Shown here in pieces: positions 37,836 to 55,925 of a stretch of 64,000 bases of DNA (position 1 is its first letter; every line of letters starts with the position of its first letter). Location: NCBI GenBank assembly GCA_951213105.1, contig OX578134.1:142041450-142105449 (forward strand), given 5' to 3'. A program made the translations under genes and the position numbers. Under the pieces are notes generated by a model. It saw nothing but the letters and a program-made list of their open reading frames with translations, ran no database searches and had not been told where the DNA came from. Source of the DNA: Amaurobius ferox (taxonomy: Eukaryota > Arthropoda > Arachnida > Araneae > Amaurobiidae).

Positions 37836-38090
37836 ATAATGGTGAGTGTCTTGTTGGATGTGGTTTGAAGGTTTCGGCTACCGGGAGCGTTTCGCCAAGG
37901 CAGTAAAAGCTTTAACCCGAGAGTTGGGGGTCGCTACTCCCCCCGGCCGTCACTTCATAAATACTCTTTTAACATCTTTATGGGTAAATAGGTACTTGTC
38001 CATTTTGGGAGATTATATAGTTATACACTTGTATAAAGCAGCATGGCGCTTCACCGTTGTATATATAATGTTCTTTTAAATTTTTGGAAG
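37836..38090 (+). other. GC-richer unclassified segment
   Basis: A 77-codon frame runs from 37846 to 38079. Its first 45 codons are GC-rich ('gggagcgtttcgccaaggcag', 'ccccccggccgtcac'), unlike the surroundings, and it reads GYRERFAKAVKALTRELGVA. I do not recognise it. It may be a fragment of a transposable element. No start, splice or stop context supports a gene. Confidence 0.3.
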
Positions 38091-38118
38091 CGAGTTTGGC
38101 TTTTTAAGTCATTTTATG

Positions 38119-38127
<9 letters not shown>

Positions 38128-38150
<23 letters not shown>

Positions 38151-38152
38151 TA
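38128..38152. repeat. (TA)n microsatellite
   Basis: About 12 perfect TA units. Two direct copies of 'actactcagaaacaggcgcca' follow at about 38229 and 38282. Confidence 0.9.
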
Positions 38153-38352
38153 ACAAATAAAAGTGACAAGTGAAATTGTGAAATTCAACATAGAAATTTC
38201 CACCCATACATCATCATAAAGCCAATGAACTACTCAGAAACAGGCGCCATGCCGCACTAGACTCCGAAATAAAGCCTATGCACTACTCAGAAACAGGCGC
38301 CAACCAATATATGCAAAGCATTTGGTTATCCCTTTTTCCACGTATTTCTTTG

Positions 38353-38904
<552 letters not shown>

Positions 38905-39120
38905 ATTGCAGACCCCATTTCGACAATAAGAAATTGAAATTTCGTCTCAGTAGCTCAACGGCAGAGCGTTGGCTGGCCAGCTCGGGGATTCAGGGTTCGA
39001 TTCTCGGTTGTGACAACAAGGTTATTTACAATGGCGCTCGAACAAATTAACCCTGTAGGCTAGTGCAAAGATGTCGGAAGTCTGAAAGTGACCATAGTAC
39101 GACTAGCAAGGATTCATTGA
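38905..39120 (+). mobile_element. tRNA-like SINE (family 3), copy 1
   Basis: Box A-like CAGTAGCTCAACGGCAGAGC lies near 38948 and box B GGTTCGATTCT near 38994, followed by 'gacaacaaggtt'. The upstream 'ccatttcgacaataagaaattg' is also shared with copy 2, about 378 bp away, so the two form a tandem pair including flank. It is a third SINE type, distinct in head and body from families 1 and 2. Confidence 0.6.
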
Positions 39121-39282
39121 ACTCTGGGACACTGGGGGCTGATTTCAAATTGGGAGAATAACGACCACGCAGGTTACTAACCTATGTAAAAGTAGTAGTA
39201 TCAGGAGGCTAACCTGAGATAAAATAATGAGGAAGGTGGTCAGTCAGATTGTCAGTTGTATGTCAATCTGACATTAGGGAAT

Positions 39283-39500
39283 GGAGAATGCAGAGTCCAC
39301 TTCAACAATAAGAACTTGCAATTTCGTCAGTCCCTCAACGGTAGAGCATCGGGTGGCCAGTTCGGTGATCCAGGGTTCGATTCCCGATTGGGACAGCAAG
39401 GTTCCTTTCAAAGGCTTATTAATGAGTGTGCACGTTAATATGATGATAAAAATGACTATTCCTGAAAAGGGATAGCATCGTACCTAGCGCGGAGAATTAA
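39283..39500 (+). mobile_element. tRNA-like SINE (family 3), copy 2
   Basis: Box B GGTTCGATTCC lies at 39374-39384, followed by 'gacagcaaggttcc'. The upstream 'ccacttcaacaataagaacttg' parallels copy 1. The box A region is diverged ('cagtccctcaacggtagagc'). Confidence 0.6.
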
Positions 39501-39610
39501 AAATGTGAGACTAACGATCTCTTCTAGAGAGCGATATAGAATGGAAATGTCAGTTACAAAGTTGTATACGATATTTAATTTCTAGAAATCGACATCAGAA
39601 ACGCGTTAAA

Positions 39611-39640
39611 CGCGTATATTAAATGCATTTAATATATGCG
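39611..39640. repeat. Near-perfect 30-bp palindrome
   Basis: The core ATATTAAATGCATTTAATAT is a perfect 20-bp palindrome, extended outward as CGCGT...ATGCG with two mismatches. It has no assigned role. Confidence 0.85.
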
Positions 39641-41208
39641 AAATGTCGTATCATCAGAAACTGTAACAAGGCGTAACATAGAGCAAGTGACTAAAATGCT
39701 GTATTAAAGATCATGAAAACTATGTCAGAAACAGGAATTTAATAAATCTTCAATTGCTTAACATTCCTACCCATTTAACCACCATTTTGAGTTTTCTTGA
39801 GCATGAATTATACAACAATGCACGTTGATCTATGAACTTGACTTCTTGGAAGCCTACCATAATCAGAAAAATTGTAGTAATGTAATACCTTGTCCTGTAC
39901 TCCTTTTTTGTCCAGCGTCTGACAGAGTGCATTGTAAAATCCCTCCGTGTTCTTTATATTATTCCTTTGGGGCTCTTTGTGTCGTATTGTTTGTCTCATT
40001 TATCCTTGTTTGGACTTTTCTTATCTTGTCCAGATATTGCTTTCGTGTCTGAGCACGCGCCAATCTCGTTATTGTTTCTAGCTTAAAACTATCGTCATTG
40101 TTCCTCATGCTGCTTTCTGTATGGCTCTCCCTTAATCCATGCCTTGGGCATCTAATCTCCCTTTGTATCTTTCTTTGCCCTCATTCCTCTTTTGGACTTC
40201 GGGTTGTTGGTTCTCTTGCTCTAACGAAGGGGCCCAACATATCTTCGAAACAGATGTTTGCTGAATTATCATTTTATTTGTGCTTATAGACAGACGCTGC
40301 TCAATTATTCGTTATACTTTCGAACAATGTGTATTTTACTTATTGAATGCTTTATGATTTTAAAATTGACTTCTTCCGTCTATCTTGCTTTCTTGCGAGC
40401 TCGTTGTCCTAATGCTTTAAATTCTCCATCAGGAACGCTGCAATAAGTATTATTTGATCAAATACGCATTGTAGATAGACGGTACTGTATAGTAGATATT
40501 AGTACTGTATTACTGATAGATGTGTATGCTCATAAACCATTTAATAAGCCATTTGTATTCTAAAAATCTTTCTTAGGAACCTTGTTAAAAACTTAAAACT
40601 ATTAGGCCTGTTATAACTGTGATTTTATGAGTTTTTTGTTTTTCAAAATACTATATTGGTACTAGTAGATTCTCACGGAAAATCATAGATATGCATTTAT
40701 GTGTTGCATCACAAAGCGTTGTAATATACTGAAATCTTACCTCAGAAAACATTCAGGAGGAATTAGAATAAAATAGAACCTGTTTGAAAATCTGATCTCA
40801 ATGGTTTCTACCTCTCTATCAGAGGGATAAATCATCGAGAAGGGATTTAGAGGGATTAAGCACATGATGTTGGGTGTTTCTTTGATGAACAACAACAAAG
40901 TCCAGCATGAGAAAGACTATTTCCAAGATCGAACCAACACTAGAAATTATATTATCTGATAGCAGTTCGCTACATTTAAAAAAACATACTGGTTTCTGAG
41001 ACTATGTAAGTTTCCATCATCAGGAAAAGAAAATATAGTTGTTACATATAAAGGAAACAACAGGACTTGTAAATTAATTGAGCTCACTTGATCCATGAAG
41101 GACATACAAAGCAATAACATATGGAAATGAAACATTTAATTAGTAGCATCCAATGATCTAACTATGCGTGTGATTATTTCATTTTATCATGCTTATGACT
41201 GTACTTGA
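39641..41208. other. Unassigned DNA; possible decayed coding remnant on the minus strand
   Basis: At 39808-40440 the base composition is less AT-rich. The minus strand gives short protein-like stretches such as GFYNALCQTLDKKGVQDKV, and PDGEFKALGQRARKKAR near 40430, separated by stops. It could be a dead retroelement or transposase, but I cannot name a family. Confidence 0.3.
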
Positions 41209-41455
41209 TGATTATGTTTAACTTAAAGCGTTGCATTTGATTATAATAATGTTAGAAATCTAACTCCTTTATCATAGTGTGTACAAATATAACAATTATT
41301 TATCACAATGTTAAATAAAAATACATTTCATGTAAAATACTAGATGAGTATGCTTAACTTAAGGCGTTTCGTTTGATTGCAACATTGTTAGACATGCAAC
41401 TCTTTTTCATAGTGTGTACAAATATAACATTTATTTATAACGATGTTAAATTAAA
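41209..41455 (+). repeat. Two-unit tandem duplication, ~135-bp unit
   Basis: Units start near 41209 and 41344 and share 'atagtgtgtacaaatataaca.ttattta' and 'ttaacttaa.gcgtt'. They are moderately diverged. Confidence 0.75.
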
Positions 41456-41920
41456 AAAATTGATTTCCATTTTCTAGTTATAGTTAATAAACATAATTAG
41501 ACTTTTAATGCTTTTAAAATAATCTAGCAAAGTTCGTTTTAAAAAAAGCAATTTTAAGAACTAATTTGTTCTTTAATGCAATTTCAACGAGTCATAACAA
41601 TTTCTTTTAAAATGAAATTAGTTGTTAGCAAATTCCTCCTTTAATTAGATATTATCTGAAAAACGTCGTTAAAAGCTTTTGTTTGTTTGCAAATATTGCG
41701 AATTCAAGTAAACGTAAATGAAATTCATTAACGCTCGTTAATTTTGATTCATTTTGTGATTTACATGTATGCAAACTCAAAAAAAATCTATACTTGTAGA
41801 TTAAAAGCAATCCCTATTTAGTGTCATAAGTAAGTGAAAAATTGCATATAGCCTTTTAAAGTTGCATTATGTAAATTAATTTATTGCTTGCGGAATAAGG
41901 CACAATGTTGAATTCATTTT
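41456..41920. other. Unassigned AT-rich DNA
   Basis: No gene or repeat is recognised. Confidence 0.4.
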
Positions 41921-42071
41921 TTACTTTCCCTGCAATACATGGTAATGTATAGGGAAAGTATTGGAATCATGCCGAAAATCACAACTCGAGTTTTCGACGG
42001 ATCTACACGTTTCGAGACCCCTAGAATACGAAAAAACCATTTTTAGCGTGACGTCTGTGCGTGTGTCTGTG

Positions 42072-42110
<39 letters not shown>

Positions 42111-42737
42111 GTGTCTGTCTGTGTGTCTGTCTGTCTGTCTGTGCAGATTTTGTATCCACTGTAACTAAAAAACTAATCGACCGAATTTCACAAAATTTGG
42201 TAGGTAAGTCACTTGTGGGCGGGGCTAGTGCTGATTAGTTTTGGGTACGATTCGGAATAAAAGAACCCGCCTTTTTTTGCAAAATGGCCCGCAAAAGCTT
42301 GTATCCACTCTAGCTGAAAAACTAATGAACCGAATTTCACAAAATTCGGTAGATGAGTCACGTATAGGTCACTCTGGTGCTGATTACATTTTGGTACGAT
42401 TCGGAAAAAAATAACCTGCCTTTTTTTGCAAAACGGCCCGCAAAAATCTTCAAAATCTAAACTAAAGAACTTGGTATACTTAGATATATCCATTAAATGC
42501 CCGTTTAATACGTAATGTTTAACGACGAAAAGAATAAGACCAACCCCATTACACTAGGACTAGCCGTTCTCGAGATATTTTAGTTTTTCGTACTTTCCCT
42601 ACGCCACCTTTGATAATAAGCCCGGTTACCGCATGAGAACGAAAATTGAATTAAAAGTGAATTACATTTAATTGAATAAAATAGAACGTGGATATAAGTT
42701 TGCAGGGAAAGTCATGTGCTGCCCACATCAGATTTTT
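41921..42737 (+). mobile_element. Helentron-like repeat (family A), tandem unit 1
   Basis: It starts with the hairpin ACTTTCCCTGCAATACATGG... at 41923, has a (TCTG)n/(TG) core at about 42057-42145, and ends with TTGCAGGGAAAGT plus 'catgtgctgcccacatcagattttt'. The next unit begins immediately, offset 815 bp. The sequence is far better preserved than the 1.9-kb copy. Confidence 0.75.
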
Positions 42738-43536
42738 ACTTTCCCTGCAATACATGGTAATGTATAGGGAAAGTATTGGAATCATACCGAAAATCACAAC
42801 TCGAGTTTTCGACGGATCTACACGTTTCGAGACCTCTAGAATACGAAAAAACCATTTTTAGCGTGACGTCTGTGCGTGTGTCTGTCTGTCTGTCTGTCTG
42901 TCTGTGTGTCTGTCTGTCTGTCTGTGTGTCTGTCTGTCTGTGCAGATTTTGTATCCACTGTAACTAAAAAACTAATGGACCGAATTTCACAAAATTTGGT
43001 AGGTAAGTCACTTGTGGACGGGGCTGGTGCTGATTAGTTTTGGGTACGATTCGGAATAAAAGAACCCGCATTTTTTTGCGAAATGGCCCGCAAAAGCTTG
43101 TATCCACTCTAGCTAAAAAACTAATGGACCGAATTTCACAAAATTCGGTAGATGAGTCACGTATAGGTCACTCTGGTGCTGATTAGATTTTGGTACGATT
43201 CGGAAAAAAATAACCTGCCTTTTTTTGCAAAACGGCCCGCAAAAATCTTCAAAATCTAAACTAAAGAACTAGGTATACTCAGATATATCCATTAAATGCC
43301 CGTTTAATACGTAATGTTTAACGACGAAAAGAATAAGACCAACCCCATTACACTAGGACTAGCCGTTCTCGAGATATTTTAGTTTTTCGTACTTTCCCTA
43401 CGCCACCTTTGAAAATAAGCCCGGTTACCGAATGAGAACGAAAATTGAATTAAAAGTTAATTACATTTAATTCAAATAAATAGAACGTGGATATAAGTCT
43501 GCAGGGAAAGTCATGTGCTGCCCACATCAGATTTTT
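42738..43536 (+). mobile_element. Helentron-like repeat (family A), tandem unit 2
   Basis: This is nearly identical to unit 1 outside the microsatellite core (about 42877-42944), which differs in length and interruptions. It ends in the same 'cccacatcagattttt', followed by unrelated DNA. The direct head-to-tail join without spacer resembles the join at 10.82 kb. Confidence 0.75.
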
Positions 43537-43699
43537 CGTTTTATTATCACAACGGATTAATTTTTTTTTAATTTTGCAACATAGGCAAATTTTATTCAAG
43601 AAATATATGATTTATCTTTAATTAAATGTCTTCTGTCATTAGATTTTTACATGAAATTGGTTCCATTTTTCTTGTCTTAATAATAGAGATTGAAATAAA

Positions 43700-43771
43700 A
43701 TCAATAGAACAAGTTGTTGTTGTTGAGACCCAGACCGTCCGACCTACCAGAAAGGTATCAATAGAACAAGT
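43700..43771 (-). mobile_element. 42-bp 5'-truncated SINE-tail module with perfect 15-bp TSDs
   Basis: ATCAATAGAACAAGT lies at 43700-43714 and again at 43757-43771, exact. The 42 bp between them, read on the minus strand, is the last part of the SINE family 1 hairpin: ACCTTTCTGGTAGGTCGGAC, then GGTCTGGGTCTC and an (AAC)n tail. The 5' stem half is missing. It is the simplest form of the module insertions: one module and two target copies. Confidence 0.88.
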
Positions 43772-46556
<2,785 letters not shown>

Positions 46557-46558
<2 letters not shown>

Positions 46559-47077
46559 GCAGTACGGTTTTTATTACTCTCTTTGGCAATAGCAGATCAC
46601 TTCCTTTCTTTTCTGCGTATGGCAACATTGGTCTAGCCATATATAGCTCGTCATGGTTGTACTTTAGAGGTGTATTTTAAGGTATTTATATTTCCTTTAT
46701 TTTTTTCCAATCTTTATGCTTGTCGCCCATATAACACAAGTTTATAGATAAAATCTATCTTGAGTTTCAGACACAAGCATATTTGTGTTCATTTCGAAGG
46801 GATATATGGACTTGAAAAATAAATTTTTCGTAATCAACTATTTTTAAGCCTAGAGCTCTTCCACGTGGTAGCTTTTTTGCTTGATTTTTTTGTTTTACTC
46901 TTTTCATTCCTCACCTTTGAAATTTGCTGATTATCCTTGTCTTTATGACCTGCATTACTTTTTATAATTTCATCTTTATGGTTAAATTTCCTTTATTTCC
47001 CTGTATTTAGTAGGCAAATTTTAAGATAGTGTATTATGAGTTACTACTTACATTCTACCATTGGATTTACAATTTTA

Positions 47078-47083
<6 letters not shown>
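46557..47083. other. Unassigned AT-rich DNA
   Basis: No gene or repeat is recognised. Confidence 0.4.
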
Positions 47084-47144
<61 letters not shown>

Positions 47145-47171
47145 ATATATATGTATATATATATATGTACA

Positions 47172-47206
<35 letters not shown>

Positions 47207-47297
47207 GTATACATATGTATATGTATACATATATATATATATACATATATATATATATGTATACATATGTGTATGTATACATATGTATATGTATACA
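47084..47297. repeat. (TA)n grading into (TATG/TATAC) repeat
   Basis: Pure TA to about 47142, then TA interspersed with paired 'tgtatacatatg' blocks to 47297. All long frames here are simple-repeat artefacts. Confidence 0.9.
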
Positions 47298-47417
47298 TGT
47301 AGTTTAATCTTTTCGGTTTTACTTTGTTTCTGTTTTATTTTACAACTGATAGAAGTTATTGTTTTTGTAATTCAGAAGGGTGAACTTTAAAATGCACTAT
47401 TTTACAAAATAAATATA

Positions 47418-48812
47418 TACACCCATAAAAAAAATTGAGCTATAGATGGAAACTTGGCATTCAAATGTCGTTTTAAGGGTTATGCAAATTACCAAACTAT
47501 CGGCATCAATGGTGTTATAGGGCCCTTGCAATGCGCATGAGAACGAATTATCGCGCAGCATTTAAAATGACCGGCGTCCGATCATAGGACAATTTTCTAC
47601 AATCTTTGAACAGTAAGTTGTGTACTAAGATGCCTGTGTGGCGTAATCGATGGCGCTACGAAAATTGCCAGATTTAAAGACAGGTCGCATCATAGGCCTA
47701 AATGAAGCTGGTTGGTCCAACAGACGTATCAGTCGCCATCTTGGGCACAGCGAAATGGTAGTTGCTCAGTGTTGGAAATGGTGGATGTGAGATGACACAT
47801 ATAACTGTCGCAGAGGCTCATGATGTCCTAGATAAAAAATGCTCGGAAGGACCGTGCAGCCAGGAGATGACGGTCGTTCCGAGGGCCCTTGCAATTCGGG
47901 ACCGCACAAATTGCATCATTATCAGTAATTCTGCGGCATTTCCAATCCTACTTGCATCCCGTATTAGGATATACTATTCGGAGACGACTGGTAGAATGAG
48001 GTATCGACTGGATAATATATATTTCGACGGCTAATAAGGCGCCTACCACCGACCCCTCAACATAGGCAGACTCGTCTGAATTGATGGCGAGCTCAGTCAG
48101 CTTGCACATTGTCCGATTGGATGCATGTTGCTTTAACGACGAATTCTACTTCTTTCCTAGTGCTGATGACCGCCACATACATGTGTGGAGGAGAAATGGC
48201 CAACGTTCCAATACCGCATTTGTTGCACAAGGCCACTTAACGTGGTGTGGTAGTTTGGGGGAGCCATCTCGTGGGACAGCCGATTTGGTGTAGTTGTTGT
48301 GCAGGACGATCTGCCGACTCGCTTCTACGTCAACGATATTCTGCAGTCTATTGGCCCTGCCTATGCTGCCAAGCTACGCAGGTTTTATTTACCAACAAGA
48401 CGGCGCTCAACAGTATATTGCAGGACTTTCTTTATAATATCAAGAATTTATTACCCTCCTATGGACATCCAGATTTCCAGACCTGTCACCAATAGAAAGC
48501 ATCTAGGACATACTGGAAAGGTAATTTCAGCCTTCTCAGAATTCCAAGAAATTATCTGCCAGTTATAATATTTATGACGTAATTTTATACAAAGGTATAT
48601 AATCCACTTAATTGACTCTATGACATACCGAATATCGTCCTTTACAGCTGCCAGGGAATGATTTACTACGTCTTACTAAAATATTTTCTTGTTCCCACAA
48701 TTTCTTAATTTGGCATTTTTTTGCCCCTAAATTCTACTCATTTGCCTATCTCCTCAAATGATACGTGGCGAGTTTTACTGCTGTAACTTTCTTCTAATGG
48801 GTGCATATGTTG
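47418..48812 (+). mobile_element. Degenerate Tc1-like DNA transposon
   Basis: The size of about 1.4 kb fits a Tc1 element around the transposase remnant. The possible ends are weak inverted matches: 'acacccataaaaaaaattg' at the left near 47418, and 'gcacccattagaagaaag' read inward from about 48812. The boundaries are provisional. Confidence 0.5.
47640..48530 (+). pseudogene. Tc1-like transposase pseudogene
   Basis: Reading across frames on the plus strand, the family landmarks appear in order. An N-terminal HTH starts at about 47654 (LPDLKTGRIIGLNEAGWSNR, then ISRHLGHSE). A GSGCPR linker (GSGRPR type) follows. At about 48035-48120 come 'PQHRQTRLN' and 'DWMHV'. A DDRHIHVWRRNGQRSN block lies at about 48166, then VVVQDDLPTRFYVNDIL at about 48295. 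Near 48395-48500 come a QQDGAQQY-like block and a 'SRFPDLSPIES' block, where the second Asp and the final Glu of a DD34E enzyme are expected. Several frameshifts and stops separate these pieces, so it is dead. A working enzyme would cut and paste at TA sites. Confidence 0.8.
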
Positions 48813-52650
<3,838 letters not shown>

Positions 52651-52656
52651 AATAAT

Positions 52657-53385
52657 TAGCAACGATTACCCGTCGTTGCTCGGGATTTACGATGCAAAAC
52701 GCTGAAAAAAATTACACCGGAACATATAGGGCCGTGAATCTTATTGTTTTTTCACTGTGAAAGAAGTGAATCCATTGCATTATGTAAGAAAAACAAATGG
52801 ATCATAACATACTTTTCTTTTTTATACATATATAGATAGATATTTTTATATTCATTTATTTATTATTCAAATTAATAAAATTTTTTGAGTAAGTCTGCAA
52901 AAAATAAACCATGGTGATAGAGTTTCCATTTAAAATCATATTTCAAGCCTTCGAAAAGTGATTAATACGTTCAATAAACTCCCACAAAACAAAGAGATTT
53001 AATTGATTTTCACGTTTTAAACCGACGATTCCTAACCTTTTTCGTTGTTAATCATGGCGTTAGAGAGTGGAACTCCTAGGAAAAAGTTTCGTTTTCTATT
53101 TTTATCTCGATAACTCCTTGTCTTAGCATCCCATAAATTTAATCCAAGTTTTATGTTTCTATTTCAAAGCCATCCACATAATTTCATTAAATTCGGCGCA
53201 ACTGTTCTTCTGTGATGATGAGACAAACGAAAGTTTGGTTTTTTATAATTATCGTGACAAGCCCTGGTGTTAGAAACTCGAAACATGGACTAAATTTTAA
53301 GTGGGGCTATTTCAAGAACCAAATTTCATCAAATTCGGTTCAGACTTTCTCTCGTGATGTTGGATCATCCATACATACTTTTCTT

Positions 53386-53394
<9 letters not shown>
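52657..53394 (+). repeat. Dispersed repeat family D copy 1
   Basis: It opens with 'ttagcaacgattacccgtcgttgctcggg', carries 'gaactcctaggaaaaa' and two 'ttagaaactcgaaacatgga'-type blocks, and ends at a (TA)n tract (53391-53421). The copy interrupted by the bacterial insert at 53.9-56.3 kb shows the same order of blocks. The element type is unknown. Confidence 0.6.
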
Positions 53395-53426
<32 letters not shown>

Positions 53427-53744
53427 GTTATCTGATATGTCTCGATCCTAATTTCTAAGAAATGATCCTCAATTGTGTGTTCATTTGTAGTTGTTTTATT
53501 CATTCGAATCTTATATTTTTAGATCAATTAGATAAGTGAAGCCAAAAATGCTTAACACAAAGTATATAAGCTTAAAAATTTGGATATTATTTTCTTATAA
53601 TTATGTGAAATCGTTGCGCAGGTAAATTTAGATACATTGCTGGTTTGGGAAATATTTAAGTAATATGCAGTGTGGAAGTTTATAATTAACATTGAAAAAT
53701 ATATGCAAGATATATAAATGCGATGGAATGCGCAAAATAATAAA

Positions 53745-53884
53745 TAATTAGCGCAAAAATCTTCCACCAAACTCGAAGATAAAGTTTTAATTCACTTTTG
53801 TGTTTTAAACAAACGATTTCCAATCTTTTCGTTTGGAGAAACCAGGGACTTAGTAGAACTCCTAGGAAAAAATTTAGTTTTTCA
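53745..53884 (+). repeat. Repeat family D copy 2, left part
   Basis: This matches 52990-53100: 'cacttttgtgttttaaacaaacgattcc', 'ctttttcgttt', 'gaactcctaggaaaaaatttagttttt'. It stops abruptly where the bacterial-like DNA begins. Confidence 0.6.
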
Positions 53885-54088
53885 TTAATCCACTGGATCA
53901 TCATTAAGCACTGGATCAAAGGCTATTGAAGCATTGTCTAAAAACAGACGTTCCCAATTTTGGATGGTTTTACTAGTTACACCATATTGGGACGATAGCT
54001 CAACTAGCGTTAAATCTTCTTTTAGTAAAGCTAATACTATCTTAGTTTTTTCTTCCGAACTAAAATTCCTAATCTTATTTCTGCCCAT
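53885..54088 (-). pseudogene. IS3-family OrfA-like transposase, truncated
   Basis: A 67-codon frame starts with ATG at 54088. It reads like the start of an IS3-type OrfA, the small DNA-binding protein of bacterial IS3 elements. A basic start and FSSEEKTKIVLALLKE lead into a helix-turn-helix, LVELSSQYGVTSKTIQNWER (residues 28-47). The usual leucine-zipper tail is absent: after residue 56 the frame ends at a TAA exactly at the junction with host repeat D (about 53884). OrfA is normally about 90-100 residues, so this is a 3'-truncated fragment, and no OrfB follows. The bacterial style of the protein and its place next to the SSF fragment support a bacterial origin. The finer family label is from memory. 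Confidence 0.7.
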
Positions 54089-54187
54089 GTGATAACTTTA
54101 TTTTAAGACCTTAAAATCAAACTCTACAGAAAATAAATTAAAATATTTTTGTCCGATTTTTTAGTCCATTTTATCAGTTGAATAGGC

Positions 54188-55605
54188 TTAAACAAACCAA
54201 CGAGCTTTTTTAGTTTGTTTACTTTTTGGTGTTGCGTGTAAATAGTGTGTAATGATCATGACCAGGCCATTTATCAACATACAAGGGACGTGGCCACTAC
54301 TTGTACCGACTATAGGTACAATCCACTGCTTCCAAGCAAATGCAGATAGTAAGCCAGTAACCATTCCTATTGCAGCATTGGGGGGAGTAGTACGGAAATC
54401 TAAAACAGCTAAAATAAATGGAGCCATTATGATAGGTACATAGAAACGCCCATACCATATAAAGGCTTGCACTAGCGTGGAGATGGCAAAGTTAAAAGCT
54501 AACACCATAGTGAGTAGGGCCACAGCGAACAGTGCTACACGAGCCACTAGGAATTGATGGAAGTGAAAAAGTCTCCTGAGAAAATGTATGCTTTTTGGTA
54601 TATCGTAAGCAAGCATAATACTAGCGACATGCAACCTAGTATCAATTGTGGACATAGCAAAAGATAATATATTAATACAAATGATTCCTTTTAAAAAGGG
54701 GGGAGCATTAGAGAGGAAATGATTCCAAATATCTGTAGATGGTACATATGAGAAGCAGATAAAAACAAATAAACCAACTAAGGTTATACATGCTACAATA
54801 GCAGTAGAAAAAATACTAGCATATAAGAATGCTTTTCTTGCCTGAGCTGGGCTGTGGCACATATATACATTCTGCAGGAGATAGGGACTTATACCGATGC
54901 ACAGATTAGACAAGTATCGAAGTATATTTGGTACTTTATCATGAGAAGGTATAATATTATGTAGTTCGAATTTTTTTTGGCTTGTAAAAAATCAATGATT
55001 TCAATAGGTTGTTTACCTGTCTTTTTAAAAATCAACCAAGCCATTATAACAATAAGAGTAGAAAAAATTATATAGTGCCATACATCTGTAAAGGTAATAG
55101 CACGCACACCACCAAACACATAGCATAAATAACCAAGACTACAGTGATGAGTACAGTAATAGCTAATGGCCTAACTGAAGTTATAAATAGGCAGGCTGCA
55201 TCAGATATAATCAGAGACAGCATTACAAACCTCAAATAGAGCAGTAATAAATCTTGCATAACTGCCATATACCTTTCCGATTGTCTCTGGCATCAATAGG
55301 TTGTACATAAATTTAGGCATGCGTCTTGGTAAACAACTTAATGTCAATAAGGGGAAAAGGCCAACCGTTATTCTATGCGCTATAGACCAGATGCCCGTAG
55401 AAGCGTCTGTTATAATAGCCCTCAATAACCCACCTTGACAATAAGCGGCTACTATAGTAGTTATTAAAGCAGCTGTAGCAAATTGTTTATGTCCAATGGC
55501 ATGTTCTCGAAAGTTGGTAACCTTTTTATTCAAAGAACAAAAAAACGTTACTAATATTGATAGTAAAAAGATTACAAGTAGCAGTAATGAAATATCAAAT
55601 CTCAT
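54188..55605 (-). pseudogene. Sodium:solute symporter (SSF family), frameshifted
   Basis: Four overlapping minus-strand frames together cover about 470 codons, the usual length of an SSF transporter core. The N-terminal piece (55605-55201) starts MRFDISLLLLVIFLLS and has FATAALITTIVAAYCQGG and a 'PETIGKVYGSYARFITALFE' block. The middle pieces carry AACLFITSVRPLAITVLITV and GGVRAITFTDVWHYIIFSTL; 'GGvrAvtfTD' is a family hallmark. The C-terminal piece (54913-54188) has SPYLLQNVYMCHSPAQARKA and SFAMSTIDTRLHVASIMLAY, then several membrane helices. SSF proteins use the Na+ gradient to import solutes. Similar modules are fused to sensor kinases in some symbiotic bacteria, and I cannot exclude that form here. 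At least three frameshifts make it a pseudogene. No introns or host features are seen. Confidence 0.8.
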
Positions 55606-55631
55606 AATTGAAACGATCTATTAATGTTAAA

Positions 55632-55925
55632 TTAATTTGCATCAGACACAGAGGTTATCTCTCCTCTGGTCGACGGGTACCAGTCGCTGAGATTGTAAAA
55701 CTGCCCTGATGGAGTTAGAGATGAATTAATATGGTTCCCTATAATTTGGTATAAGATGTTTATGATTTTTTGATACTCATGTACTTCTGAAAATTCTTTA
55801 ACTAAGAGTCCTTTAAGACCTCTTCGATTTGTTGTGTCATACTCATGTGCCAGCCGCATGAGACGATTTTTGTCTTTCTTATACTTATCCTTATCCTGAA
55901 ACGCCTTATAAGAGTCTTGATGCAA
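55632..55925 (-). pseudogene. Unidentified bacterial-type ORF fragment
   Basis: A minus-strand frame of 97 codons from a TTG start stays open upstream, where it reads CPYTHYCKKALHQDSYKAFQ. The product is rich in Lys and Asp, for example DKYKKDKNRLMRLAHEY. I do not recognise it. It lies 26 bp upstream of the SSF fragment on the same strand, so it might have been the 3' end of a neighbouring gene. It abuts the IS4 fragment on the opposite strand at about 55920. Confidence 0.45.
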
